From the NCBI RefSeq assembly GCF_020882245.1, contig NC_083598.1, positions 35,005,858-35,069,857 of the forward strand: a stretch of 64,000 bases of DNA. Reading direction: 5' to 3'. The notes under the pieces were generated by a model. It was not told the origin of the DNA. It saw only the letters and a list, made by a program, of their open reading frames with translations, and did not search any database. Shown in pieces: positions 46,673 through 60,145 of this stretch (the first letter of the stretch is position 1; each line of letters opens with the position of its first letter). The DNA is from Rhopalosiphum padi (lineage: Eukaryota > Arthropoda > Insecta > Hemiptera > Aphididae). Made by a program: the position numbers and the translations under genes.

Positions 46673-49600
46673 CGTTAATCACATTTTGTTTGCAATGGCG
46701 ATCAAAGGTCAACGTCAAAAAATAAAAAATAAATAATAATTTAGATAAGATCGTCGGAAAAAAAACCCGATCGCTTATTATCAGCTTAGAGTTTTCTTAT
46801 TTATTATTTACTTTATATACGTATTATATCGGTACAAGATAAAAATATTATGTCATCACTTTTATGACTATATTATTTATAGTTGCATTGTGCTCTTTTT
46901 TCGATGTTTTGGATTGTTTATGGTTAACTAAAAATTATATAATAACTCACTTAGTTAAGTTCATAATTAAATGGCAACAGTTATTTCGTTTTGTTATACA
47001 TTTTTAATAATATTTAATGAGGATATAATATTTCAGCATTTAAATACTATTTACGATGTTTTTAATAACACTATTATATAATATGCCTTGTATATTAAGT
47101 ATGCCTGTTGGTTTGTTTTAGTTTTCAATATTTATTGACAAATAATAAATTATTTTTTTCATTGTTTTGATTTGTGTAAGTTTAAATCAATACTTCTACA
47201 AATCCTCTATACATATATATACATCATATTATTAAAATCCTACTTGAAATAATTAGAAAAAGTCTATTATTTAATATTCGTAATTATTACTTATTTGAAA
47301 TTTTCAAATTCCTAACACTAAAGTGACTAAAGAGAATATTATCAATTTAAGCTATAGGTACTATGACTACTATGTAATAATCCGCAACAGTCCGACTATG
47401 TCTGATAGAACACTACTTCAGGGTTAAAAAAAACCCATATACCTACGCGGCTATGCATTATGAAATATTATTTTAATTAATACAAGAACAATAGTAAATA
47501 ATGTTTATATTATAAGACCTTAGGGTTTTACTAGATATTTTCCCAACATTTGATCATCAAATATCTAAATTATTTATATTTGAAAATCTATTAATATATT
47601 TTTTTTCAATTCAGATTCAGAATTAATTTAATTAAATCTTTAAACATTTTCTTTTATAAATAATTAGTTTTTTTTTTTTTTAATGTGATATCAAAATAAT
47701 ATTATAAATTAAATTTATTAAACCTAACTTTTTTCTGTGTTCGAAGTTAAAAGTATTTCATGATGCACATTTGTAATTTATTACCCTTTTGTATAATAAT
47801 AAAAATGTAATTCAATAAAAACACAATGTTATATATTTACATTGTTTCTTATTTTACACACTCTTAACAATTTTGGTAAGATTTATGTAACATATTTTGA
47901 TAAGCACTTTGTAGATTTTATGAAGAAAACATTATTTGTATACTTTTTCAATAGTTTCTCAATAATATTAAAAGCTTTAGCTAATTAAAACAATGTTTTA
48001 ACAATGAACTCGTACATTATTCTATAGTCCTTTGAGAAGTCCATTCAGTTCTGTATTCTTTGTTGTTAAGACATTTTAAAAATGTTAATTTTGCTTTCCG
48101 AAAAAGTTGATTTAGAAAATATTTATTATTTTTTTTTTATAAAAGTGCATACTATGATTGAATTATTGTCATAAGTGTAAATTGTTTGTTTAATAATAAT
48201 TATTAAACATTCTCACAAAGATCGTCAATTAATTCGTCAACGAGAGCATTATATTATAGTGAAATAATATCTGTAAGCAAAACATTATTATTATTCCCCT
48301 CATATCACGCGTTCCATTTATACTATTTTGTATAGTTATTATACCAGGGTTGCATATTTCAAACTTTCATTTATCTTTCCCGATTGTCTTTTACTTTCGT
48401 CTAGTGATTTTAAGCTAACGCGCTCAGAAATAAAATTAAATTGATAAGCACACTGCACACGTAATACGTTTTATTGGCGACACCGCATTATTGTCACAAT
48501 TTATTAAAATCGATATTATAATAAATACGAGTATTATAGCTTCAGCAGCACAACTATACGGTCGTAGACTGCATGCGATAAGAATTTTATGACGTAATTT
48601 AGAGGTTTTATATAATATTAATCGTTCAAATTATTATTATAGTTAGTTGAATGACTGCACGTTATGCGACTATACTTTAAACTTAAACTATTTAAAGGAT
48701 GAGCCCATTATTACGTAGTAAATCTCGATTATGGTTAAGTAAGTTCCGGTTGTATATTGAAACACAGACACAGTATATACACAATATAATATACATATAT
48801 TATGGTCTTTAATTGGCATTATTAAAGTTTAATATGGCGTATCACATATCCTATTCTAATGTATCTTCGCGAACCCCATTCTATGTCGAGCCTACAATAT
48901 AATACACTTTATTCGAATTATACTCGAATTTACCCATGGCAATAATCGTGTTACTAAACATCGCGTCATAATGTTTAAAAGTAATTTCGTTACACCCACG
49001 CTGTAAAAGAAAAAGTTAATTCGAATTTAATCAACATTTGTGACAGCGCATTATTTCGGTTATCCATCAGTAAATGATCACCGGTTAATTGAAAACTATT
49101 ATTAATAGTACCTATATTTGTATATTATAAAAGCGTACGTACACGATATCGTTCTTGTAAGGAACACAAAAAAACAACAATATATTTATTTATTTTGCAT
49201 ACATGTACAACAGTTATGATTTATGGAGGCTGACTTATTGATATTTTCAATAAGATTTATAACGACATTTTATTTTTAATTTACAAAAAGCTTGCAGTTT
49301 AATCATGGGATTTGTATTAAATAGTTTTGCCGCATAAACAGATCATCTACATTTAAATAATAATAATCGGGATCCAGTTATAATTTTATCAGGAAAAAAG
49401 TTTTAAAACAATTTAGTATAATCTGTACGTGGATAATAGTTTTATATTATATTATGTATTCGCCTCATCCAGTAATAGTTTGATATATATTAGATGATAT
49501 CATACGTGAGAACATCCGTCGTTTAAATAAAATATGTCGGATGGATTAGAGCGAAAAAAGCATTACTATATTAGAACTACTGCTTAGTAACATTTATAAT

Positions 49601-50285
49601 AATTCATTAATAATATAAATACCGAGGTAGCAAGTATATATAGGTATATACAATTTAATCATTCCATTTAGTGACTGAATTATTTAGTTTTTTATTCTCG
49701 TGTTTAGGTTAGTCTTACGTAAAAAAAACTTCCTTATAAACTCGTTAAACTTGTATGATAAAAAATTAAATCCTTACGCTGTCGTGCAGCAGTCGACAAG
49801 CCAGAATTTCTGCATAAACGTCATCTTGTAGGTACTTATTACTAAAAATTAACCCCGAGTGCATTCTGCAAGTTCAGTAGAAGTTTTTCCGCCGTATTAA
49901 CTAAAACCCTGCAAATGGCTGAGCCCGTTTAATTAAATCTACGAATAATACATTAATACCCCTATTATACAGAATCACGTTTAATAATAATAATAATTAG
50001 TAACTGGTATAATAATAATATAACAATAACCTACTTTATAAGCAATAATTCAATATACGCATACAACCGCATTGTTTGCGAACTCATTCTCTGTGTACCT
50101 AACATCAATTTATTAATTATACGAATGAACCAAAAAACATAACCACGTAGGTTTGAACGTTTTTATTTTTTAATAAAACAACAGCAACAACAAAAACACT
50201 ATTTTTTTTTATCCCAACGCTCTATAGATGCTTTGCTATACAACTAATGAATAAGATTTTTGTTTTTAATTAATTATTATTATTA

Positions 50286-50308
50286 TATATATATATATAT
50301 ATATATAG
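50286..50308. repeat. (TA)n microsatellite
   Basis: Perfect TA run; a second one lies at 50403-50426. Confidence 0.9.
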
Positions 50309-50357
50309 AATAATCTAAAATGAAAGCACGCTCTTCTATATACAACACCATTCAAAG

Positions 50358-50384
50358 AGATAGGTAGGTAGAAGGTACCTATCT
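50358..50384. repeat. Perfect hairpin, 9-base arms
   Basis: AGATAGGTA and TACCTATCT are separated by GGTAGAAGG, built from the TAGGTAC-type word common in this genome. Confidence 0.8.
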
Positions 50385-51768
50385 AAACGTTATTATATAA
50401 AATATATATATATATATATATATATTATACTTAATGTATAAATCCACTTTACTTGTCCTACATTAGTTTACACAGATAATACATTTTTATCCGTTTTCTT
50501 AAGTATACCAACTTGAATTACACAAAAACGTGAAATACAAAATAAAAAAATAATAATTGAAAATTATGTGTGTATAATAACGTTAATATTTAGTTAATAT
50601 TAAGTTTATAAAAAGTTTCCTGATCATAAATAACGCACTCAGATAATTTGTGATCTTTATTGGTATACAATGTTTGCCTAACTTAATGATAATAAAATCA
50701 ATCAATTTTACACGATAATGGGTGTTGAATAATTTAAAATAATGCATATTTTTAAACTAATTTAATACTTGCGATAACTATATCTATAGGTATTTACAAC
50801 TTTCTACCCATGTTATGGACCCAATGATTTTCAATAATAAGTAAAATATTCTAATAAAATATCTAGAAAATGTAATGATTATTATTTAATAATATTTGAT
50901 GTTGATAATTTTATTAAAAAAAAAAAAAATTATTATTATTAGCTTAATAATCACATAATATTATTTCTGATGATTAACAAAGTTAATTTAGATTAGTTAT
51001 CAATTTATCATTATAATATTAAAGTAAATTAATTAATTCTTAGAACATTTCAGTTCTTTATTTAAGCCAAGACAAGTTATCTATTTAAACTAAGTCTATA
51101 ATAAAAATTGATTATGTCCCACATAAGCAGCTACATTTTTATGGCTTTCAGATTCCAGAAGGCACTTAATTATGTGTCAAAATAATATTTATTATTATTT
51201 ATTATAAATATTATGTAGGTATACTAGTTTCATTAAATTGTATAATTAATTATACATATTTCAGAACTTATTACAATAAAATTTATTGTAATGCAACAAG
51301 TCTGTTAGAACATACAATATTTTCGTTTAAAAATTATCTAATACGCCTATGTATTAATAGTTATTTGGATTTTGAATATAATAGAAACATTTTTGATAAT
51401 TCACAAATTTTGCGTGAAACTAGATATCAACGATATTTATTATTTACTTTATCATTTTCATTTATACGACCTATTTTTTATACGATTAGGGAACCAATAA
51501 CCTTATAACAACAATTTTTATGTAATTAATATAACTATAGTATCTAATATACTGTACTGTATAATGTATATTTTATTATTATAACACCTATGGTTTCACA
51601 CACAAATATAATTGCATGATTATTGTTTTAAATATAGGTACTTACATAATATTTTTATATAAAATCTCTTAATTTAAAAATCATTTAATTTTGGTAAAGT
51701 ACTACGAGGAAGAGTTTTCGTTCCTAATTAAAATTTATACTTAATCCAAGACACGTATCAATTTACAG

Positions 51769-52390
51769 TGAATGTGGTTTTCGTAGTATTCTATTTACGT
51801 ATATATACCTACGTGAGATATGAAATGTTCGAGTTTTTTCGCCGAAGGTGTGTAGTGTGTGATATAAGGGTTAGAGAGAAACGCATATTTAAAACGACAT
51901 TTTGCTATTTCCTTATCACGTCCAGTATACTATTTTGCATACACGCATGCAGCGCTGACCAACGGAGCGCGTTTTCCGTCGTGGGTGTGCATATAAATAC
52001 GTATTATTATATGTATAGGTACAATATTGTCAAGTATATCAAACACACGGAGCAGGAAAAGAGAGAAAAAACGCTCTCGCACAAACGAACGACACGCAAT
52101 GACAAAATCAAATAAATAACCACACCGAACACATGAATAAATATAAAGAAAAATAATTTGCATTTGTTGATTTAAATTACAATATTGTAATGAAATTCGT
52201 TTCCACGTCCATGGTCTTTGATTAATTAAAACAATGCTTCGGCACGCCACACACACGCATAATATATACATATTATACATGGAGGGAGAAAGCAAACGAC
52301 AGTGCAAGAGTGTATGTGTATGTGTACGTGTGTGTGTGTGTGTGTTTCAGAGAGGGCGAGGTGGGCAGGGGCGAGAGAGAGAAAATTTGA
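51769..52390 (+). CDS. Candidate two-exon gene piece with a membrane segment
   Basis: The acceptor ATCAATTTACAG (ends 51768) opens an 83-codon frame reading RYEMFEFFRRRCVVCDIRV, then a hydrophobic segment TTFCYFLITSSILFCIHAC, then SADQRSAFSVVGVHINTY. It ends at 52018 (TATAG) before a GTACAA donor, two bases into a codon. The next good acceptor, GTGTTTCAG at 52350, continues in phase for 12 codons, rich in Gly, Glu and Arg, to TGA at 52388-52390. About 57 percent of exon-1 codons start with a purine. The cluster of Arg before and Cys around the hydrophobic stretch suggests a single-pass membrane or secreted protein. A 5' exon is missing. No family recognised. Confidence 0.32.
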
Positions 52391-53031
52391 TAGAACGCGT
52401 GGGCGATTGAGTGGGTGGAGGTAAATATGAAATCCTATTTAGTCAATAACTCCGGTGGCGGTAGGACATTTGGTTCGGTCGGTTCGGAATACCATTTTGG
52501 TAATTTGAACTTTATTGTTATATTATACGAAACTATACAACATCTAAAGACAACACATCTAGTAATTTAGTAGTGTCATCCATTTAATCCATTTAATGCA
52601 CCACGGAAGTCATATCGAATATCAGCATCATTGGAACAATGATATTCGATGATTCATGTGCATACAATATCGAGCAAAATTTGTTGATTTATTTGATATG
52701 TATAATGTATTCGATCAAGAGAATTTTTTTCTACGTCCAACAACGATGAAAAATATTATATAGATTCCCAAAATGCCAGAAATTTAATTTTGGATTGAAT
52801 ATTTCTCGCCTATTTTTTCTCCCTCTCCTTCACGTTTTTCGTTTCGACGAGGGTCTTATCGGCATCTTTGGAGACTTATTGTGTGTTAATAATTTCGGGA
52901 TGCACTTCACGTTCAGAGAGGATTTAAAAAAAAATGTATATATACATTATACAATAATAATTAAATCGTCGTGAAGGGGACATTTTTTTTTTTAACGTCT
53001 TCGTCACAGACGCCTCTCCGTGAGAGCCTAA
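52391..53031. other. Non-coding stretch
   Basis: No gene seen. GT repeats lie just before it (52329-52346). Confidence 0.5.
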
Positions 53032-53310
53032 ATGTTTCCAAACAATATTTTTTCCCTTTCAACAGCTACTGCGATTATTAATAAGACCCGTCATCGCCAC
53101 TGTCGTCATCTGTGCCACCGACGTCAACCAAGCCTTGCTATCCGCGCGCGCGTCGCATCTGGCCAGACTTATGAAATTAATATTTTCTTCCGGCAAACGC
53201 AAATCGAAAAATACACGAACGAACCAACCAACCAACCATACTCTCGCTGGCGAAATTCGTTTACTCGGATAATTATTTATAAGTTTTTGTTCGTGTCTCG
53301 TTCCACTTAA
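53032..53310 (+). CDS. Candidate ORF or terminal exon
   Basis: An ATG at 53032 opens a 92-codon frame ending TAA. Inside it, TTTTTTCCCTTTCAACAG (ends 53065) is an excellent acceptor, so the real exon may start at 53066 in the same frame. Segments are HRRQPSLAIRARVASGQTYE and FFRQTQIEKYTNEPTNQPYS; the latter covers an AACC repeat. The middle is rich in His, Arg and Cys. No family recognised. Confidence 0.25.
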   Translation: MFPNNIFSLSTATAIINKTRHRHCRHLCHRRQPSLAIRARVASGQTYEINIFFRQTQIEKYTNEPTNQPYSRWRNSFTRIIIYKFLFVSRST

Positions 53311-55046
53311 TTTTTTTTAAATATCCTCGACTGACGGAAACTCGCTATTGCTGCCGGCTAAGCACACTGCTTTTTTTCGTGACAAATCGTTTCCGCGTGA
53401 AAATACAGACGGACAAGGACGGCGTCGCCTTTTGGGATTAATATTTTACTCAAAGCCAATAAAAACGTCAGTTTTTAGTTGTCTCTTTTTAACGATTAAA
53501 AAAAAAAAAGAAAAATGAAAAGATTTTGAGTTTCCAATATAGAAACATTTACTGCGGAATTTGTTGTTTGCCGCCCGTGTTCGTCGTATCGCCGAAGCAT
53601 ATTATATTAAAACTACTATAAGTACTGAATATTCAAGAAGTTCTACATTTTTCTGTTACTAATACGCATATGGGTACGTATTATACATAACGTCCATCAA
53701 TATAATAGACGATCCTCGATATAATAATAGTTATTTCTTATACGTGCATATAATTTGAGTAGCGAAAAAGAATACCCGAACAAAGGATTAAACGTATTCC
53801 GAAAATTATTAATGTGTAAATACCTATATTTATGAAAAATCATTACCCTCGTGTTTCATAACAACGGATAATATTTACGCTTTACTCAAATCGAAATGAA
53901 GAAGCAACGTTGTGTATAAGTATGACGTGTAATATGCAGAGCTTGATAATCAGCTAAAATACGATCGTATACGTATAGTACAGGTAGTAAGTTTGAAGTA
54001 CAATAGTTTGAAGTAATTCTTATTGGTAGATATACGGTAACTTAGTGTTTGAATTTAAGAATTAATAGGTATATATACAAAATAATTTGAGTAAAAATAA
54101 TATAGATATTATAGATAAGTACCTATATATTTTATATATTATATCGTATATATATAGTATATGGTAGGTAATAATCCTTCAGATCAAAAACTATAAAAAA
54201 TAATATATTTTATATGCAGTATCGTAATTTTGCAACTATTCCGATGACTTATTGATCTAGCCTTTTTTTATTTGTGAATAAATAGTATATTATAATAAAG
54301 TATAGACGCGTGTGAATTGAAACGAAAACACAACTTCTGAATATTTTCACGCACATATTATATTATGGGTTTGATTAATTTATCTCCAAGCGAATTCATT
54401 ATAAGTGATAGAATGCATTAATTATTTTTTTGCAAGATCAGTTTACCCATAATAAATTTATCATAATAATAATTTATTTTTGGAATGTGTTAAATTTAGT
54501 AATTGAGTATTGAAACACTTGAAATTGTGAGTAAAATTATCATTAGATCATTCGTTTGGATTAAAAAGTAAATTGCACAGATCGATAGTGATCTTCATTA
54601 ATTTATATGGTTATACACGTATACTATCTACGCATAATATAAGTCTTAACCATTTTGCATTTATTTAAGGCAATATTGGTTTTGGTTCTCAAGAAACGTT
54701 CAATTACGAGAATCGAAATTTTAATCATAACGTAATAATATTAAATTAAGAAATATAGTAGAAAGATTAAATTTATTATTTGAGCTTACAACTGGTATAT
54801 TAAAATGTTTTCCTTCTATATTTATGTGATACTCGTGTGAAATACTTTGATTTGAATGGTTATTTTATACATTATTTTTTTTATACATCGAAATATCGGT
54901 TTCATGATCATTTCAAATATTATTATCATTGCAGTATATATATATATACAATTATTTGTTCAATCAGTAGAATTATATTATTATGTTCGCTTATTTTTTT
55001 TTTTTTTGATTTTTTTCTAAACTAGCTCGTTTGACTTTTTCGACGT
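53311..55046. other. A+T-rich non-coding stretch
   Basis: No supported gene. A GC-richer patch lies near 53,330-53,430. Confidence 0.5.
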
Positions 55047-55331
55047 TTGATCTTATTTAATAAAACGAATGATAATAATTTTACTACAACAGACGTACAG
55101 CATGTACATGGCTTACACTTTCGAAGCGAAATTTGTTCGTTCTGCGTTCTAGTATCACATAGTACAAATTATGGTAATATTTTGTTAATAGTTTTTGTTC
55201 ATAATAGCCAACTACTCAAAAACTACGCCATACACATGCATGCAGCAGATGTACACAGTGAGAACTATGTAGCGTACACTGCCACATCGGATGATTGTAC
55301 TTTTTTGCCTCACTCCTTATATTGTCCCTAA
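55047..55331 (+). CDS. Candidate ORF, about 94 codons, no ATG start
   Basis: The frame opens at a TTG (55047) and ends TAA. It reads NNFTTTDVQHVHGLHFRSEI, a hydrophobic stretch (NYGNILLIVFVHN), then AADVHSENYVAYTATSDDC near the end. Composition is balanced despite the A+T-rich setting. It would need an upstream exon; ACTACAACAG (ends about 55092) is a possible acceptor. It lies 500 bases before the candidate gene at 55844. Unknown function. Confidence 0.23.
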   Translation: MILFNKTNDNNFTTTDVQHVHGLHFRSEICSFCVLVSHSTNYGNILLIVFVHNSQLLKNYAIHMHAADVHSENYVAYTATSDDCTFLPHSLYCP

Positions 55332-55843
55332 CAGTCATAGATGCCGGAACCGGAACTATTGTATAATATAAAACCAATTAAATTCTATTTAAACCGAATG
55401 AAAACAAAAATAATAACTATATAGAAAAAAACAATCTTTAACGAATCATCAACAATCGCCCAGATTTCCAAGATTCATATCAAAATTATGTCGTTCACAC
55501 TGTTATGCGCGTCGACCGTTGCAGGGTTTAGTTATAATAATATGATGACGACGTCGTATATACGCATATTATTATTTTAATTGTTATCATCACGATGCGT
55601 TTCCAAGCAAAAAACCTACAACTGTATTATACTGTAATAATATAATATATGATATTATGTCATATCTATCAGAGCCATTGTTTCGGAAAACGATGATAAC
55701 GATAAATCATATTTTTAAATTATTTCAAACTATACATTCAAATTTTGTTAACGTGCCGTGTGGTTCGGATTTCCATATTACACTCATATCGAAATCCTAA
55801 GAATCGTTCTCGTTCCGCGGATATTAATACGAAACAGCATTTT

Positions 55844-56207
55844 ATGTTTTTGACGAATAATCTAAACCATATGTTGTTATTTTACATGTTAATATTATAT
55901 TGTTATGCGTTTGTATTACAATTTCAATACTGCCCACAATGTCATCACTCATCAGACAACGAACTACTGCAACGTAGGTACGAATTTTTTCCTATAATTT
56001 TTTTTCGCCTTATGAAATCCACAAATACGTATTATATTTAACGATGAATTGTTATTATTATTATTATTATTATTGCATAAATACAGGATCAAAGTAGAAA
56101 GGCGGCTTGGTGGCCATCTGTACTTACACATCCGAAAATACCCAAAGGACTATCACAAAATAAACTATTTTTCTGTTAAATGCTTTGAATTTGACGGTTT
56201 TCGATAA
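55844..56207 (+). CDS. Candidate two-exon gene, short, possibly secreted protein
   Basis: An ATG at 55844 (or in-frame at 55871) starts exon 1: a hydrophobic stretch MLLFYMLILYCYAFVLQFQ that looks like a signal peptide or anchor, then YCPQCHHSSDNELLQR. It ends at 55977 with CGTAG before a GTACGA donor. The 109-base intron carries a TTA repeat. AAATACAG (ends 56086) opens exon 2 in phase: IKVERRLGGHLYLHIRKYPK then DYHKINYFSVKCFEFDGFR and TAA at 56205-56207. Total 84 residues; the mature part would be basic with three Cys. AATAAA occurs near 56345. Short secreted orphan proteins are common in aphids, but I cannot name a family. The acceptor has a poor pyrimidine tract near the AG, which is the main weakness. 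Confidence 0.38.
56051..56075. repeat. (TTA)8 microsatellite
   Basis: Perfect trinucleotide run inside the putative intron at 55978-56086. Confidence 0.9.
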
Positions 56208-59200
56208 AATTAAATTATGGAATAGTGAATTTTCATAAAATATTTTGGCTATTACATTTCATTCGGATATCAAACGTAACTATAATATATTACTCAAAAG
56301 TATAACTAAAGCGAGAATGAAAAAGCATAATCAAACCTCCAGTAATAAAACGTATTAATGTATTTATTCGTAATTTTAAAAGCTAATATTAGCAATTAGC
56401 TAATTTTAATTACATTTTTACAGCGATTAAAAAATATTTATATTAATAATAATTGTCATATAATATAAACAATAATGAAAAAAAAATTTCCAAAAAATAA
56501 CATTTAATTGTCTTAACCAAATGTATATTAGTGTAATCTATATACTTATACTAATTTAAATAAATTGAAAAAACTTGAAAATTGCATATTTTTTGGTAAT
56601 GGATGTGGATAAAATTGAAATTACCCTTTCTGTTAAATATTACCGAATTATAAACATTTTATTTCCAATCTAAAAAAAAAAAACGGATAAATTTAAAGAC
56701 TACTATTAAAATACTATATATTATTATATATATCTAATATTATGCTCGTGTGTAGCGTCACCGTAATTGTAGCATGTATTCGATTAACCTAACCTAATAG
56801 ATTCAAATATGCAAATTACTTGTAATATGTATTGATTATGTTTTGAATGATTAATTGTCTTATATTTAACACAGGTTCTACATAAGATGCGGTTTTTTAT
56901 AACAAACACTATCACGTAATATACTTCGAGAATTAAAACGAAAAACTCGATTACATTTTTTCTCTACATAATAATATTTTATATGGGGAAAAAAAATTAA
57001 TTTATCGACTTACAGCGGAGGTCAAATATATTGTAAAATGTATTTTTATTTCAAGTTAAAAATAATATAATACTTTTCAATAATTCAACTCTATAAAACA
57101 CATGGTAGTATTTTAATGAAATGCAAATATCCGCAGTAGATAATCATTCGTAGAGTACTCATTTAGATTTGCATTTTAATTGTTTAACTCTTATTATAAT
57201 CTAGACAATGAGATCTCCAATTCAATATATTATTTATTATAATATACACATTTTAATTCAAATCGTGTGCTAACTACTAATAAACGGATTCACGAAATAA
57301 TAAAAAAAAAATCAATTCTGAACAAAATCATCGGTAAAATGCATAATAGGCGACATGAATACATATTATCCTCAAATCAATCCAACGATTCATACTTTTC
57401 GATTATAAATTTAAGTTTACCCACGTAATAATGATGAGTATAAGAAGTGAACCATTAATGCCTACATAATATTATGAGACCGCAAATATTTCAAAAATAT
57501 ATTGTAAAAATCGGAAAAATGCTAAATATACAGTTACATATTATTATAAATCATATATATATATATATATTATTATATGCACTTAGTCGCATTTAAAACA
57601 TCGCTTGTCACAATAACGGAAATATAATACTTATTATTATGAATTTTTTATTGATCAATATTAATTGTATATGATTTTTTTAATTACATACCTAAACCGT
57701 TAAATTGTTTTCTACCTATTTGTGAAATTTTAAATTCCCATGTACAATATAAAAGTAAGAATATATAATAATATATATTCACATGATTGCTGCGTAGTAG
57801 GACTGATTGCTCTTTGCGAAAACAACATTTTGATTGTGATAGAAATATTCCCAGACCACTTTATAACATATTATATTAGTATTATGTGTACCTACATGTA
57901 CACAATAATACACCTATCTGGTTCTTTGTATATGTACACGAGTAGACATTTAGGATAGGACGTAACACCGGACTAGTTTCTTAATGACTGAAATACATTT
58001 TGCAAACTTTGTTTAAACTTGATTCGTTTTGACTGGGACGTATAACAGCACACAATACGTCATATTTTTTAGTTGTACGATGGGAACTGCGCGTATTTTG
58101 TTCATTTCAATTTTTCCACCTATTGTAACAGCATCATCATATTACGGCGATCGTCGAATGTTTTGAATTTCAACTTCAGCCCGTCTAACACACATCATTG
58201 TTACTATTACTATTATTATTATTATTATGTTTATGATTATTAATTCTATTATTATAGATATTCCGTAACACGCGACAGTAAATGTTAAACCGTTTCACGG
58301 AATTATGTCACACGCATCACGTGCGTTTCGTGCATATTTTAATGCGAATAATCCGCCTATCCCCTTGATAATAACGAAAGAAACAAGAATTATAATTAAA
58401 TATATATGACAAAAAATTTAAAAAACATATATATATTATATATCCATGAAATTTGAATATTTAAAACCATCTATTTGTTCGTTTTAATAATTTAAAAGAG
58501 GCATGTCCTACTATGTGCAGGTAAGCAGGTAAGCAGGTACGTATAGTAATTTTTATTCGAACTCGAAATACTTGATACTCGTGTTATCTAAATATTATAT
58601 TATTATAATATTATATACGTGTATATAATTGCAGTTTGTAAGTATAATAATAATAATAATATGATATCATCATAATGATATAAAACGCACTGATCGCGCG
58701 ACCTAAACAATATTTATTATTGAAAGAAAATAATATTATGTTTGTATTCACCGAGTCTATAATAATTGTAACGACATAATAACATAAAGCTCTCATAGTG
58801 CGCCTGAATAATAAATCGGAAATAAACATTCCGCGACCATAATATATTATACTTACCTCCTGGTGTACACACCTACACACTTTAGTCGCATTTGAATTTA
58901 TTATTCCGTTTTATTAGTAGGTACTGCTGTTGCGCGTCTAATGTTATTTTTCTCTATAAATACCAACATATATAGGTATACACAAAATACGAATATAATA
59001 ATAATAATAATAATATATGAAACTTTAACGCCGCGCACGTCCCTTTACCGATCGCACAAAGGAATCCTTTTCGAAAATTATGCAGACGTGGCCGGTAAAT
59101 ACTTTAATATATGACGTATAGGTATAATATAATATCGTTACATTATACTGTATAGGCATACTATATTGTGTTATACCGACTATTATTAAATATATATTTA

Positions 59201-60145
59201 CACGCGGAGTTATCTCGCCATGGTGCGTTTTACCGCTGAACATTTCCAAACAAGTTTTAACGAGCATATGTATTGCGTCGACAGTGCATCGTACGTTTAT
59301 AATATACAACATTAATACATGTATATGTATATGCATACCTATATCACGTTATATACACGCGTTTTGCCGAATAGTTTTTGTGACCGGTGTGGCGGTGCCC
59401 AATCGGCAGTGGCGACGGGGCGGCTGAATTATATATACCGTATTATAATAACCTCACGTTTTCGTAAAAATATTTTTTTTTTTTTATTTATAAAAATAAA
59501 CATCGTTCTATTCAACCGAGGAGTTCATAATATTTAGGATCATAACTTTCGGGAACCAGTTGTCGCGCGCATGTGTATCACGATAAAATACCTGCGCGAG
59601 GCCGACAAAGCCGTTTTCCAAAGTCACATCGGAAATCACACATATTTCAATAAAGTAGAAAAGAATAATTTACGAAATATCACCGCCGCAATAAATCGAT
59701 CGTCGGGATTCGTGAGTTATAACACTACGGTTGAGCGCTGAATTTGGTATATATATTTTTTAATTTTAATTTTACAGTGTCGCATATCAAAATCTATAAA
59801 CAGGTATAATATGGAATGTGTAAAATGTTAAAAACCAATTTAGACGGGAAGGTACCGTTTTCGAAGTTTAATAAATTCGCGCAACACGAGAGCTCAACTG
59901 TCGAAATTCACAAAAGCGAAAGTTCGCGCTTAAAAATTCTAAGCTATGATTTGCCATTTGTGACATAATATATGTCTCGCAGGTGTTATACTACAGCTGA
60001 CACATTCTGTGACGAGATTCAGATTTCGTACATTTCTTAATATTCAAATACTCCAAGCTTTTGTATTTTTATGTATATTATTTTATTGAATAATTATAGC
60101 TATCATTTACTATTTACTATTTAAATTCATGATAAGCCGATGAAT
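56208..60145. other. A+T-rich non-coding stretch
   Basis: No supported gene. Poly(A) tracts, a TA run at 57554-57571 and AAT repeats near 58649-58661 and 58998-59014. From 59.0 to 59.9 kb the DNA is more CpG-rich with overlapping weak frames on both strands (59025-59336 minus, 59319-59537 plus). Confidence 0.5.

Larger units (their letters stand above)
46680..51760. other. Long A+T-rich gene desert
   Basis: Five kilobases with no supported gene on either strand and no open frame of note. It holds poly(T) near 47670-47684, TA repeats at 50286-50308 and 50403-50426, and a perfect hairpin at 50358-50384. TTATTATT and TAATATT words dominate. Confidence 0.6.

Noticed and set aside
48340..48420. 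CAGGGTTGCATATTTCAAAC as a transposon terminus
   Set aside because: It resembles a hAT end, but no inverted partner or target duplication was found nearby.
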